NCBI RefSeq assembly: GCF_019704555.1 | Contig: NZ_AP024745.1 | Span: 3,046,501 to 3,110,500 of the forward strand | Length of the DNA stretch: 64,000 bases | Source: Actinoplanes sp. L3-i22 | GTDB taxonomy: Bacteria; Actinomycetota; Actinomycetes; Mycobacteriales; Micromonosporaceae | Direction of reading: 5' to 3' | Part shown: positions 35,560 through 43,140 of the stretch, piece after piece | Numbering within the stretch: position 1 is the first letter of the stretch | Layout of the letters: each line of letters opens with the position of its first letter | Position numbers and translations under genes: made by a program | Notes under the pieces: generated by a model | The model's input: only the letters and a program-made list of their open reading frames with translations | Told to the model about the DNA's origin: nothing | Database searches by the model: none

Positions 35560-36721
35560 GGGCGATCAGCTCCTTCATGATCTCGTTGGTGCCGCCGTAG
35601 ATCTTCTGCACCCGGGCGTCGGCGTACATCCGGGCGATCGGGTACTCGGTGGTGTAGCCGTACCCGCCGAAGATCTGCAGGCAGCGGTCGACGACCTCGC
35701 ACTGGCCCTCGGTCAGGTAGAGCTTGGCCATCGCGGCGGCCGCCACGTCCAGTTCACCCCGGTTGTGGCGGTCGATGCAGTCGTCCAGGAAAATCCGCGA
35801 GACGCGGGTGCGGGTCGAACAGTCGGCGAGGACCATCCGGGTGTTCTGGTGGCCGATCAACGGCTTTCCGAAAGCCTTGCGTTCCTTCGCGTACGCCGTG
35901 GCCAGCTCGACCGCCCGCTGCATCGCGGCCACCGCGCCCACCCCGATCACCAGGCGTTCCTGCGGCAGCTGCCGCATGAGCTGGTAGAAGCCGGTGTTCT
36001 CGGCGTCCGGCCCGCCCAGGATGTTCCCGGCCGGCACCCGGAACTCGTCGAAGAACAGCTCCGCGGTGTCGTTCGCGTGCAGCCCGATCTTCTCCAGGTT
36101 GCGGCCCCGCCGGAAGCCGGGCGCGTCGTCGTCCAGCTCGCAGACCAGCAGCGAGATGCCGTGCGCCTTGGCGGACTGGTCGGTCTTCACCGCCAGGATC
36201 AGCAGGTCCGCCAGGTATCCGTTGGTGATGAACGTCTTCGACCCGCTGACCAGGAAGTCCTCCCCGGTCCGGACCGCCCGGGTGCGGATCGCCTGGACGT
36301 CCGACCCGCCGTCCGGCTCGGTCATCGCGATCGCGCCGATCATCTCGCCGCTGCACAGCCGGGGCAGCCAGCGCCGTTTCTGCTCCTCGGTGCCGTACGC
36401 GGTCAGGTAGCCGGTCACGATGCCGCTGTGCACGGCCAGGCCCAGGCTGCCCTCGCCGGTCTGCTGCTGCTCGTGCAACAGCACCGCCTCGTGGGTGAAG
36501 TCGCCGCCCCCGCCGCCGTACTCCTCCGGCACCGAGAGCCCGAGCAGGCCGAGCTCGCCGGCCATCCGGTAGTGCTCGCGATCGGGATGACCCTGCTGTT
36601 CGAGGCGGGCCGCGTGCGGCACCACCTCGTTGCGGAAGAAGGCCCGGGCCATCTCGGCCAGGTCGTCGTGTTCCGGCTTGCGCCACGGCTCGGTGTAGCC
36701 GTCCAGTCCAGGCGTCGACAT
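35549..36721 (-). CDS. Acyl-CoA dehydrogenase
   Basis: 390 aa flavoenzyme, first step of beta-oxidation. FAD-binding signature [14 protein letters not shown] near residue 132 and the C-terminal [33 protein letters not shown] are clear. The position of the medium-chain catalytic Glu is Gly here (IYGGTNEI), so the base is more likely Glu272 in [16 protein letters not shown], as in long-chain and isovaleryl enzymes. ATG at 36721 follows GAAGGTG. First gene of the operon with thiolase, FadJ-like and racemase genes; a TetR regulator is divergent. Confidence 0.93.
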   Translation of the reverse strand: MSTPGLDGYTEPWRKPEHDDLAEMARAFFRNEVVPHAARLEQQGHPDREHYRMAGELGLLGLSVPEEYGGGGGDFTHEAVLLHEQQQTGEGSLGLAVHSGIVTGYLTAYGTEEQKRRWLPRLCSGEMIGAIAMTEPDGGSDVQAIRTRAVRTGEDFLVSGSKTFITNGYLADLLILAVKTDQSAKAHGISLLVCELDDDAPGFRRGRNLEKIGLHANDTAELFFDEFRVPAGNILGGPDAENTGFYQLMRQLPQERLVIGVGAVAAMQRAVELATAYAKERKAFGKPLIGHQNTRMVLADCSTRTRVSRIFLDDCIDRHNRGELDVAAAAMAKLYLTEGQCEVVDRCLQIFGGYGYTTEYPIARMYADARVQKIYGGTNEIMKELIARAL

Positions 36722-36848
36722 CGATACACCTTCGAGCACTATTGGCGCTGTGTCAACAAGCGCGAGATGAATTGGCGCGATCCATCTGAAAATACGATCG
36801 AAACATTGACGAAACGCCTATATCGGTGGCCGATGAATCGACGTGCCG

Positions 36849-36854
36849 TATGGT
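36849..36854 (+). promoter_or_regulatory. Leaderless promoter -10 element of tetR (TATGGT)
   Basis: TATGGT ends 7 nt before the GTG at 36862. It supports that GTG over the upstream ATG at 36850, which lies inside the -10 element. Confidence 0.5.
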
Positions 36855-36861
36855 CACGACC

Positions 36862-37509
36862 GTGTCATCAGCAGGAATGTCGCCCTCGCCGGCCGCCGCG
36901 GCCGTCCGCCCGCCGGTGATCCGGCGGCGCCGCCTGGAACCGGACGCCCGGCGCGAGCAGATCCTCTCGGTGGCCGTGCGGCTGTTCGGCGAACGGCCCT
37001 ACTCGGAGGTCTCCACCACCGACGTGGCGCGCGGCGCCGGGGTGGCCCGCGGGCTGGTCAACCACTACTTCGGGACCAAGAAGGAGCTCTACCTCGAGGT
37101 CGTCCGGGTGATGCTGACCGTCCCCGAGGTCGCCCTCGCCGGCCTGCCCGACGGCGGCCCGGCCGAACGGGTCGACGCGATCGTCACCTGGTTCCTCGAC
37201 GTGGTCTCCCGGCACAGCACGTCCTGGCTGGCCGCGATCACCGCCGGCGGGATGGCCGGCGACTCCGACGTCGACCGGGTCATCGCCGAGGCGATCGACG
37301 TGGCCGCGGAGAGCATCCTCACCGCCACCGGGCTGGGCGCCGACCCGGGCGAGGCGTTGCGGGGGATGGCGCGGGCGTACGTCGGGATGGCCACGTACAC
37401 GGCGCGGGAGTGGTTGCAGCGGGGTGCGCTGACCCGGGAGCAGGTGCACGCGCTGCTGACCATCACGTTGCTGGCGATGGTGGAGAAGGTGTTCCCGCAA
37501 GCGGGTTGA
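36862..37509 (+). CDS. TetR-family transcriptional regulator
   Basis: 215 aa. The helix-turn-helix is VSTTDVARGAGVARGLVNHYFGTKKELYLEVV (about residues 47-78), followed by an all-helical ligand domain. Divergent from the acyl-CoA dehydrogenase operon, so it probably represses that operon and itself and is released by an acyl-CoA (inference from FadR-type TetR proteins of Gram-positive bacteria). The first 20 residues are Pro/Ala/Ser-rich and probably disordered. Other in-frame starts are at 36826 and 36850. Confidence 0.9.
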   Translation: MSSAGMSPSPAAAAVRPPVIRRRRLEPDARREQILSVAVRLFGERPYSEVSTTDVARGAGVARGLVNHYFGTKKELYLEVVRVMLTVPEVALAGLPDGGPAERVDAIVTWFLDVVSRHSTSWLAAITAGGMAGDSDVDRVIAEAIDVAAESILTATGLGADPGEALRGMARAYVGMATYTAREWLQRGALTREQVHALLTITLLAMVEKVFPQAG

Positions 37510-37580
37510 GTGTGTACATGTTGACGGTCAACGTGCATCAACGTATGCAGTGCACGAATCAACCATCAACATTGATCCAG

Positions 37581-39161
37581 TCAACGTGTCGCATCAACAT
37601 GTGCACTCTCGCCCTCGGGCCGCCGTGCCGCTGCGGTCAGGCGGCGTAGCGCGGTCGCGCCCAGCGTGACGGTGAGCAGGATCAGCGCGCCGAGGAACGC
37701 GCGGTCCGGCCAGGTCCCGGCGTTGGCGATCAGGCCGAAGACGGCGTGGCCGGCGGTCGCGCCGAGGGCGGCGGCGAACAGGTGGGCCGGGGTCCAGGAC
37801 GCGGCGGCGGTCCAGCGGCGCAGCAGCAGGCCCGCGACCAGCGTGATCACCGCGGCGGCGGTCATCGGGGCGAACGCCCAGGCGCCGTGGGTGAAGAACG
37901 ACTGCTCCGCACCGGCGAACGGGAACAGCAGAGCGACGAATGCGAACGCGGCGACAGCGGTCACGACAGCGGTCGCCGCGGGGGAGAGTACCCGGGCCGG
38001 GGTGGCCGTTGCGGGCGAGGCCGGCCGGTCCGCGGCGGTCGTCGTGGGGGCGGGCGCGTGGGATGCAGGGGCTGTTGGGTGGGTGGGCGCGTGGGATGCA
38101 GGGGCTGTCGGGTGGGCGGGTGCGTGGGGTGCGGTGGCTGCCGGGTGGGCGGGCTTGCGGCGTACGGCGAAAGCGGTGACCGTGACCAGCAGCGTCACCG
38201 TGAGGATGGCCGCGGCCGTGAGTGGCGGCATGGTGTAGTTCGGGTCTTCCGAAGGAAGGACCGTGAAATGGACCAGGAGCGCGCCCAGCGTGGCGACGGT
38301 CCCGGCGATGATCAGACCGCCCCGGCGGAGGTATGGGCGGTGGCCGTGCCCGGCGAACAGCAGCTCGGTCAGGACGATCGGGATCGTGATGCTGAAGACC
38401 GGGTGGTAGATCAGGTTCAGCTCGGTGTAGGCAGTGTTGACGCCGAGCAGCCGGGGTGCCCACTGCGCCGCGTGGTAGATCGTCGGGCTGGTCAGGCTCT
38501 GCAGGACCAGGCCCTCCTCGACCAGGCCGTAGGCCAGGCCCAGCAGCAGCATCGTCGGGAGGCCGCGGCCGGTGCGGCGGGTCACCTCGCGGATCAGCAG
38601 CGAGCCGGCGCCGTAGATCGGGATGAAGATCGGGAACGCCCAGAGCTGGCCCACCGGGATATTGCCGAGCATCAGCTCGGCGATCACCGGGGCGAGCAGG
38701 ATCAGCGTCCAGGCGGCCTTGCGGTTGCGCGGGCGGGTGTCGGCCGGGACCGGGGCGTCGAACGCGGACCGGACGGTCCGCAGGTTGACCGTGATCACCA
38801 GCGCGGCCAGGAGCAGCAGCTGGACGCCCTCGGCGATCCGGAGCCAGACCGGATATTCCGCGCTGAGCAGGAGCCAGGCGACGCCGAGCAAGCCGGCGGC
38901 GGAGACGATCCGGACCCGGCGCAGTGCCCGCGGATCACCGCGGAGGAGCTGGCGGACGAACCGGATGTAGAGGGCGGCGACCAGCAGGATCGGCAGCGGG
39001 CGGGTCCAGAGCGTCCGGGACAGCGCGGCGAGGTCCGCGCTCGGGTGGTGTTCGTGCTGGTAGGCGAGGATCGGGCCGTGCAGCAGCAGGGTGGTCAGTG
39101 CGACGATCACGCTGACCGCGAGGTTGGTGACGAGCAGGGCGACGACGGTCTTCTTGGTCAT
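37581..39161 (-). CDS. Polytopic membrane protein of unknown function
   Basis: 526 aa with roughly 12 membrane spans in two halves joined by a Pro/Ala/Thr/His-rich cytoplasmic or external linker (about residues 335-385). The linker contains an 11-residue unit repeated three times. The segment GLAYGLVEEGLVLQS (Glu215-Glu216 within a span) recalls the EE motif of CPBP-type intramembrane proteases, but the Arg of the usual EExxxR is absent. It lies 66 bp after the response-regulator gene on the same strand and may be a target of that two-component system. Function not recognised. Confidence 0.8.
   Translation of the reverse strand: MTKKTVVALLVTNLAVSVIVALTTLLLHGPILAYQHEHHPSADLAALSRTLWTRPLPILLVAALYIRFVRQLLRGDPRALRRVRIVSAAGLLGVAWLLLSAEYPVWLRIAEGVQLLLLAALVITVNLRTVRSAFDAPVPADTRPRNRKAAWTLILLAPVIAELMLGNIPVGQLWAFPIFIPIYGAGSLLIREVTRRTGRGLPTMLLLGLAYGLVEEGLVLQSLTSPTIYHAAQWAPRLLGVNTAYTELNLIYHPVFSITIPIVLTELLFAGHGHRPYLRRGGLIIAGTVATLGALLVHFTVLPSEDPNYTMPPLTAAAILTVTLLVTVTAFAVRRKPAHPAATAPHAPAHPTAPASHAPTHPTAPASHAPAPTTTAADRPASPATATPARVLSPAATAVVTAVAAFAFVALLFPFAGAEQSFFTHGAWAFAPMTAAAVITLVAGLLLRRWTAAASWTPAHLFAAALGATAGHAVFGLIANAGTWPDRAFLGALILLTVTLGATALRRLTAAARRPEGESAHVDATR
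38052..38150. repeat. In-frame 33-bp tandem repeat, three copies
   Basis: Units 38052-38084, 38085-38117 and 38118-38150; the first two differ at two bases. They encode HAPTHPTAPAS-like 11-mers in the linker (residues 338-370) of the membrane protein. Confidence 0.85.
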
Positions 39162-39227
39162 GGTTCGACGCTAGGAATCCCGTCGGTCCGGATCCTCCGG
39201 CGGGAGACGGGTCTTGGTACTACGACT

Positions 39228-39890
39228 TCAGGATGAGCGCGGCCGGACCACGCCGAGATCGTAGGCCAGCACCACCGCCTGCACCCGGTCCCGGACGTCG
39301 AGTTTCCGCAGGACGGCGGAGACGTGGGTCTTCACGGTCGCCTCGGTGACGGTCAGGTGGGCGGCGATCTCCGCGTTCGACGCGCCGCGGGCCAGCAGCT
39401 CCAGCACCTCGCGCTCGCGGCCGGTCAGCCGGTCCAGGCGGGCGTCCGCGCCGGGCGGGGTCATGTCCGCGGCGACGAAGTGGTCCAGCAGCCGGCGGGT
39501 CGCGGTCGGCGCGAGCAGGGCCTCGCCGCGGGCGACCACCCGGATCGCTTCCGCCAGGTCGGCCGGGCGGACGTCCTTGAGCAGGAAACCGCTGGCCCCG
39601 GCGCGCAGCGCGGCGTAGAGCGACTCGTCCAGGTCGTAGGTGGTCAACATGATCACGCGGGGCGCGTCCGGGGCCGCGGTGAGCTTCGCGGTGGCGGCCA
39701 GGCCGTCCATCCCGGGCATCCGGACATCCATCAGTACGACGTCGGGCCGGGTCTGGGCCACGAGACGCAACGCCTGCTCGCCGTCGCCGGCTTCGCCGAC
39801 CACCGCCAGGTCGTCGCGCGCCTCGATGATCATGCGGAAGCCGACGCGGACCAGCGCCTGGTCGTCGACGATCAATACCCGGATGGTCAC
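39228..39890 (-). CDS. NarL/LuxR-family response regulator
   Basis: 220 aa. Receiver domain with acidic pocket Asp9-Asp10, phosphoacceptor Asp55 in VVLMDVRMPGMDG, and Lys in FLLKDVRP; C-terminal LuxR helix-turn-helix LTGREREVLELLARGASNAEIAAHLTVTEATVKTHVSAVLRKL. The GTG start overlaps the kinase stop by 4 bp, so kinase and regulator are translated together. Likely acts on the membrane-protein gene directly downstream (inference from position). Confidence 0.95.
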   Translation of the reverse strand: MTIRVLIVDDQALVRVGFRMIIEARDDLAVVGEAGDGEQALRLVAQTRPDVVLMDVRMPGMDGLAATAKLTAAPDAPRVIMLTTYDLDESLYAALRAGASGFLLKDVRPADLAEAIRVVARGEALLAPTATRRLLDHFVAADMTPPGADARLDRLTGREREVLELLARGASNAEIAAHLTVTEATVKTHVSAVLRKLDVRDRVQAVVLAYDLGVVRPRSS

Positions 39891-40972
39891 TGTCCGGCCT
39901 TCCACGGCAGGTGGGCGTGCACGAGGAAACCGCCGCTCGGGCCGGGTTCCGCGGTCAGGGTGCCGCCGAGGAGAGCGGCCCGCTCCCGCATGCCGCGGAT
40001 CCCGTTGCCGGGCGTGTCCGCAGCCTTGTTCCGGCCGTCGTCCTGCACGGTGACCTCCACCCGCGTCTCGGTGATCCGGACCAGAACGTCCGCCTCTGTC
40101 GCGTCGGCGTGCCGGAGCGTGTTGGTCAGCGCCTCCTGCACGATCCGGTAGGCGCACAACTGCACCCCGGCCGGCGGCTCCCCATCGCCCTCCCGGTGCA
40201 CGGTCACGGTCAGGCCGGCCGCGGTCATCGTGCCGGCGAGCGGCTCGATCGCGGCCAGTCCCGGTTGCGGCGGCGAGTCATGCGGATCGGCCCGGACCGC
40301 ACGCAGGAAGGTCCGTAATTCGGCCAGGGCCTCGCGTCCGGCCGCCTCGGTCCGCCGGATCGCGGCCCGGGCCTGATCGGGGTGGCGGTCGAACACGTCG
40401 TCGGCGGCCGCGGCCTGCACCACCATCACCGACACCGTGTGGGACAGCACGTCGTGCAGCTCCCGGGCGATCCGGCCACGCTCCTCCAGCACCGCCTGCC
40501 GCTGCTCCGCCTCCCGGCGCGCCCCGCGGGCCCGGCCGAGCGCGCCCCAGCTCCAGGCCAGCAGCGACGCCGCCAGCCAGCCGCCGGCCAGCCCCCACCG
40601 GCCCTGGAGGGCGGCCGGTGCGCAGACCGTGACGACCGTGGCGGCGAGGACCCACAGGCTCTCGCCGGCCGGCCGCGCCCAGGCGTAGGTGCACAGCACC
40701 ACGAACGCCAGCCCGGCCCCGAGCCCCGGCACCAGCAGCTGCAGGACCGCGCCGGCCACCAGGATCCCGGCGGTGACGGTGCGCGGCGAACGGTCCAGCC
40801 GGCTGAGCGCGGCGACCTGCCCGGCGGCCAGCAGGACGGCGGCGGTCCGCGCGAGAACCGGCTGCGGGCCGGCGGTCGCGAGCCACAGCACCGGCGAGAC
40901 CAGCACCGCGGCGAGCACGAGCAGCGCCCGGCGCCAGCGCGGCGTCAGCGTGGCCTGATAGCCGTCCCCCAT
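39887..40972 (-). CDS. Two-component sensor histidine kinase (HisKA_3 type)
   Basis: 361 aa. Four to five membrane spans with very short loops in residues 15-145, so signals are likely sensed within the membrane. Phosphoacceptor His173 lies in RIARELHDVLSHTVSVMVVQA; the ATP-binding domain has IVQEALTNTLRHA and GNGIRGMRERAALLGG. Cognate regulator follows with a GTGA overlap. Divergent from the prpE-like gene at 41026. Confidence 0.95.
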   Translation of the reverse strand: MGDGYQATLTPRWRRALLVLAAVLVSPVLWLATAGPQPVLARTAAVLLAAGQVAALSRLDRSPRTVTAGILVAGAVLQLLVPGLGAGLAFVVLCTYAWARPAGESLWVLAATVVTVCAPAALQGRWGLAGGWLAASLLAWSWGALGRARGARREAEQRQAVLEERGRIARELHDVLSHTVSVMVVQAAAADDVFDRHPDQARAAIRRTEAAGREALAELRTFLRAVRADPHDSPPQPGLAAIEPLAGTMTAAGLTVTVHREGDGEPPAGVQLCAYRIVQEALTNTLRHADATEADVLVRITETRVEVTVQDDGRNKAADTPGNGIRGMRERAALLGGTLTAEPGPSGGFLVHAHLPWKAGQ

Positions 40973-41025
40973 GTACCGGAACCCTACTTCCTGACCGTGC
41001 CGGAACTACCGGGGAGTGAAGCCGG

Positions 41026-42957
41026 GTGGACAAAGCGGCCATCCCGGCGCAGCGTCACCTCATGGCTGACTACCGGCAGACCTACCAGCGCAGCATCAGC
41101 GATCCCGAGGGGTTCTGGCGGGACGCCGCCGAGGGCATCGACTGGCACGTGCCGCCGACCCGGATCCTGGACGACAGCGAGGCCCCGATCTTCCGCTGGT
41201 ATCCCGACGCCGAGCTGAACACCTGCCACAACGCGCTCGACCGGCACGTCGGCGAGGGGCACGGGGAGCGGGCGGCGCTGATCCACGACAGCCCGGTCAC
41301 CGGGGTGACGCGGACGTATTCGTACCGGGAGCTGCGCGACGAGGTCGCCAAGTTCGCCGGGGCCCTGCGCCGGCTCGGGGTCGGGCGCGGGGACCGCGTG
41401 GTGATCTACATGGCGATGGTGCCGGAGACGGTGATCGCGATGCTCGCCTGCGCCCGGCTCGGCGCGGTGCACTCGGTGGTCTTCGGCGGCTTCGGGGCCC
41501 GCGAGCTGGCTGCCCGGATCGACGACGCGCGTCCGAAAGTGATCGTGGCGACGTCGTGCGGGATCGAGGCCGGGCGGGTGATCCCCTACCAGCCGATGCT
41601 GGACGCCGCCCTCGACGCCGCCACCCACGTCCCGGACCGGCGGGTGATCCTGCAGCGCCCCGAGCACCCCGCCGCCCTGCTCCGGGAACGCGACCTGACC
41701 TGGGCCGAGGCGATCGCCGACGCGGAGCCCGCCGAATGCGTCCCGGTGCGCGCGACCGATCCGCTGTACATCCTGTACACCTCCGGGACGACCGGGCGAC
41801 CCAAGGGCGTGGCCCGCGACAACGGCGGCCACGCGGTCGCGTTGCGGTGGTCGATGGAGAACATCTTCGGGGTACGGGCGGGCGAGGTGTTCTGGGCCGC
41901 GTCCGACGTCGGGTGGGTCGTCGGCCACTCGTACATCGTCTACGGGCCGCTGCTCGCCGGTGCCACGACCGTGCTCTACGAGGGCAAGCCGGTCGGCACC
42001 CCGGACGCCGGCGCCTTCTGGCGGGTCGCCGCGCAACACCGTGTGACCTGCATGTTCACCGCGCCGACCGGGTTACGTGCGATCCGCAAGGAAGATCCTG
42101 AGGGCAAACACCGTTCGGCGTACGACCTGAGCGCGCTCCGCCTGCTCTTCCTCGCCGGGGAGCGCCTCGACCCGCAGACCTACCGCTGGGCCGGCGAGCT
42201 GCTCGGCGTGCCGGTGATCGACAACTGGTGGCAGACCGAGACCGGCTGGCCGATCGTGGCGAGCCCGCGCGGGATCGAGGCGTTGCCGACGAAGCCGGGA
42301 TCGCCGTCGGTGCCGATGCCGGGCTATCGGGTACGGGTCGTCGACGAGTCCGGAAATGATCTGCCGCCCGGGGCGGAGGGCGCGATCGTGCTCGGGCTGC
42401 CGCTGCCACCCGGGTGCCTGCCGACGCTGTGGCGGGACGACGAGCGGTACGTGCGGTCGTACCTGACGGCGTTCCAGGGCAACTATCTGACCGGGGACGG
42501 CGGGCGCTTCGACGAGGACGGCTACCTGTACGTCCTGGGCCGCACCGACGACGTGATCAACGTGGCCGGGCATCGGCTGTCGACGGGCGCGATGGAGGAG
42601 GTCCTCGCCGGGCATCCGGCGGTCGCCGAGTGCGCGGTGATCGGCGTGCACGACCCGGTGAAGGGGCAGGCGCCGCGCGCGTTCGTGGTCCTCAAGTCCG
42701 GCGCCGGCGGGACCGATCCGGCCGCGGTGGCCACGCTGGCCGCGGACCTGGTCGCCCGGGTCCGCGCGCAGATCGGCCCGGTCGCCGCGCTGCGCCGGGT
42801 CGACGTGGTCCCGGCCCTGCCGAAGACCCGCTCCGGCAAGATCCTCCGCGCCACCATGCGCGGCCTCGCCGACGGCGCCGACACCCCGATCCCGTCCACC
42901 ATCGAGGACCCCGCCGTCCTCGACGCCTTGCGCCCACTCCTGCGCCCGGCCGACTGA
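41026..42957 (+). CDS. prpE: Propionyl-CoA synthetase (acetyl-CoA synthetase family)
   Basis: 643 aa from the GTG at 41026. Activates propionate (or acetate) to the CoA thioester through an acyl-AMP. The adenylate motif YILYTSGTTGRPKGVARDNGGHAVAL, the WWQTETGWPI block, and the C-terminal PKTRSGKILRATMR with the regulatory/catalytic Lys are present. VARDNGGHAVAL and the N-terminal YRQTYQRSISDPEGFWRDAAEGIDW are typical of PrpE rather than Acs. GGGGAG lies 9 nt before the GTG; an in-frame ATG at 41062 has no ribosome site. Propionyl-CoA would also come from the branched-chain substrates of the nearby beta-oxidation operon. Confidence 0.9.
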   Translation: MDKAAIPAQRHLMADYRQTYQRSISDPEGFWRDAAEGIDWHVPPTRILDDSEAPIFRWYPDAELNTCHNALDRHVGEGHGERAALIHDSPVTGVTRTYSYRELRDEVAKFAGALRRLGVGRGDRVVIYMAMVPETVIAMLACARLGAVHSVVFGGFGARELAARIDDARPKVIVATSCGIEAGRVIPYQPMLDAALDAATHVPDRRVILQRPEHPAALLRERDLTWAEAIADAEPAECVPVRATDPLYILYTSGTTGRPKGVARDNGGHAVALRWSMENIFGVRAGEVFWAASDVGWVVGHSYIVYGPLLAGATTVLYEGKPVGTPDAGAFWRVAAQHRVTCMFTAPTGLRAIRKEDPEGKHRSAYDLSALRLLFLAGERLDPQTYRWAGELLGVPVIDNWWQTETGWPIVASPRGIEALPTKPGSPSVPMPGYRVRVVDESGNDLPPGAEGAIVLGLPLPPGCLPTLWRDDERYVRSYLTAFQGNYLTGDGGRFDEDGYLYVLGRTDDVINVAGHRLSTGAMEEVLAGHPAVAECAVIGVHDPVKGQAPRAFVVLKSGAGGTDPAAVATLAADLVARVRAQIGPVAALRRVDVVPALPKTRSGKILRATMRGLADGADTPIPSTIEDPAVLDALRPLLRPAD

Positions 42958-43008
42958 GCCTCCCGGACAGGACTCCCAGGGGTTCGGGTTTGGGGTAAAC
43001 CGTGCCCA

Positions 43009-43085
43009 CCCGCGGACGTCGCCCTGGAGGGCCTCGCGTTCTGGGCGCGCCAGCGCCCTGCGAGGACCGGAAGGGTCCCCGCGGG
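43009..43085 (+). ncRNA. Cloverleaf-like structured element (not a tRNA)
   Basis: 77 nt that fold as a four-way junction. Closing stem CCCGCGG (43009-43015) with CCGCGGG (43079-43085), 7 bp. Arm 1: GCCC-TGGA-GGGC (43021-43032). Arm 2: CTCGC (43033-43037) with GCGAG (43060-43064), topped by GGGCGC-GCCA-GCGCCC (43043-43058). Arm 3: GACC-GGAAG-GGTC (43065-43077). Size and layout mimic tRNA, but the T-loop and D-loop sequences are wrong. It lies between the convergent ends of prpE and the LtaS-like gene and may be a terminator, an ncRNA or a palindromic repeat. Confidence 0.45.
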
Positions 43086-43099
43086 AGCGGCGGTCTGTA

Positions 43100-43115
43100 C
43101 CCCGGCGGACCGGGG
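43100..43115. terminator. Hairpin between convergent genes
   Basis: CCCCGG, loop CGGA, CCGGGG. Lies 25 bp before the stop of the minus-strand LtaS-like gene. Confidence 0.5.
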
Positions 43116-43140
43116 CAATGATGAAGTTGATTCTGGTCTT

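Noticed and set aside
43009..43085. tRNA gene
   Set aside because: Length and acceptor-like stem fit, but there is no TTCRA T-loop, the D-loop has four bases and the anticodon arm is wrong, so it is reported as a structured element only.
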